Source: an uncultured Hyphomicrobiales bacterium
GTDB taxonomy: Bacteria; Pseudomonadota; Alphaproteobacteria; Rhizobiales; Beijerinckiaceae
Assembly: GCA_903903935.1 (NCBI GenBank)
Contig: CAIVAX010000302.1
Coordinates: 1-13,845 of the forward strand
DNA: 13,845 bases
Reading direction: 5' to 3'
Shown: one piece after another, positions 13,728 through 13,845 of the stretch
Layout: each line of letters starts with the position of its first letter
How positions within the stretch are numbered: the first letter of the stretch is position 1
The notes under the pieces: generated by a model
Database searches by the model: none
Seen by the model: only the letters and a program-made list of their open reading frames with translations
What the model was told of the DNA's origin: nothing
Translations under genes and position numbers: made by a program

Positions 13728-13845
13728 CACACCTCCGCTGCGCTTGAAGGGGGGTTTTCCCAGAGGGATAAGTCAACTCCCGCTTTGGCATCGAGTAGGC
13801 GGGTGGAGATCAGAGACAGCCCATGTCGCTGCAAAATAGCCTCGG
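13727..13845 (-). CDS. C-terminal 38 codons of an unidentified gene cut by window end
   Basis: An open minus-strand frame enters at 13843 and ends at TGA 13729-13727, encoding a tail that begins EAILQRHGLSLISTRLLDAK and ends NPPSSAAEV. The evidence that it is coding is the one-base overlap of its stop with the ATG of the next gene, the presence of stops in the other two minus-strand frames, and the good ribosome site inside its last codons. The fragment is too short to assign a family. Confidence 0.5.
   Translation of the reverse strand, partial: EAILQRHGLSLISTRLLDAKAGVDLSLWENPPSSAAEV

Overview
The window looks chromosomal and alphaproteobacterial, most likely Hyphomicrobiales (rhizobia-like). 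The reasons are a trmFO gene, a 51-residue DUF1127 protein followed by a 'cuckoo'-type anti-Shine-Dalgarno RNA, an orphan Bug/TctC binding protein, and gene families common in that order. GC is moderate by eye. No insertion sequence, phage gene, tRNA, rRNA or CRISPR array was seen.

Layout. 1-663 (-) is the N-terminal part of trmFO. 691-945 (-) holds a DUF1127 gene and, in its 3' UTR, two hairpins that both display UCCUCCC in the loop; the second is also a terminator. 946-1334 is AT-rich and non-coding. 1335-1508 (+) encodes a small Lys/Ala-rich protein. 1530-3257 (-) encodes a thiamine-diphosphate (TPP) enzyme of unknown substrate, divergent from 3395-5854 (+), a Cu(I)-exporting P1B ATPase (copA), which is followed by a YfcG-type glutathione transferase at 5913-6545 (+). 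A perfect 12-bp hairpin separates yfcG from a convergent, fused, two-domain iron-type ABC permease at 8346-6604 (-).

8541-12311 looks like an accessory catabolic module. Two tandem paralogues of the Asp/Glu racemase / arylmalonate decarboxylase / maleate isomerase superfamily (+) face a three-gene operon (-): VOC-fold metalloenzyme, Bug/TctC periplasmic binding protein, class II aldolase. The stop codons of the two converging units lie inside a 3 x 12 bp tandem repeat. Diverging from the VOC gene is a pirin (12455-13324, +). At the right edge an unrecognised 131-residue protein is translationally coupled to an upstream gene that is cut by the window end.

The two strongest points are the DUF1127/cuckoo RNA locus and the racemase-like pair in which both usual catalytic cysteine positions appear to be glycine. 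The binding protein has no TctA/TctB partner here, and the ABC permease has no ATPase or binding protein here, so both must work with components encoded elsewhere.
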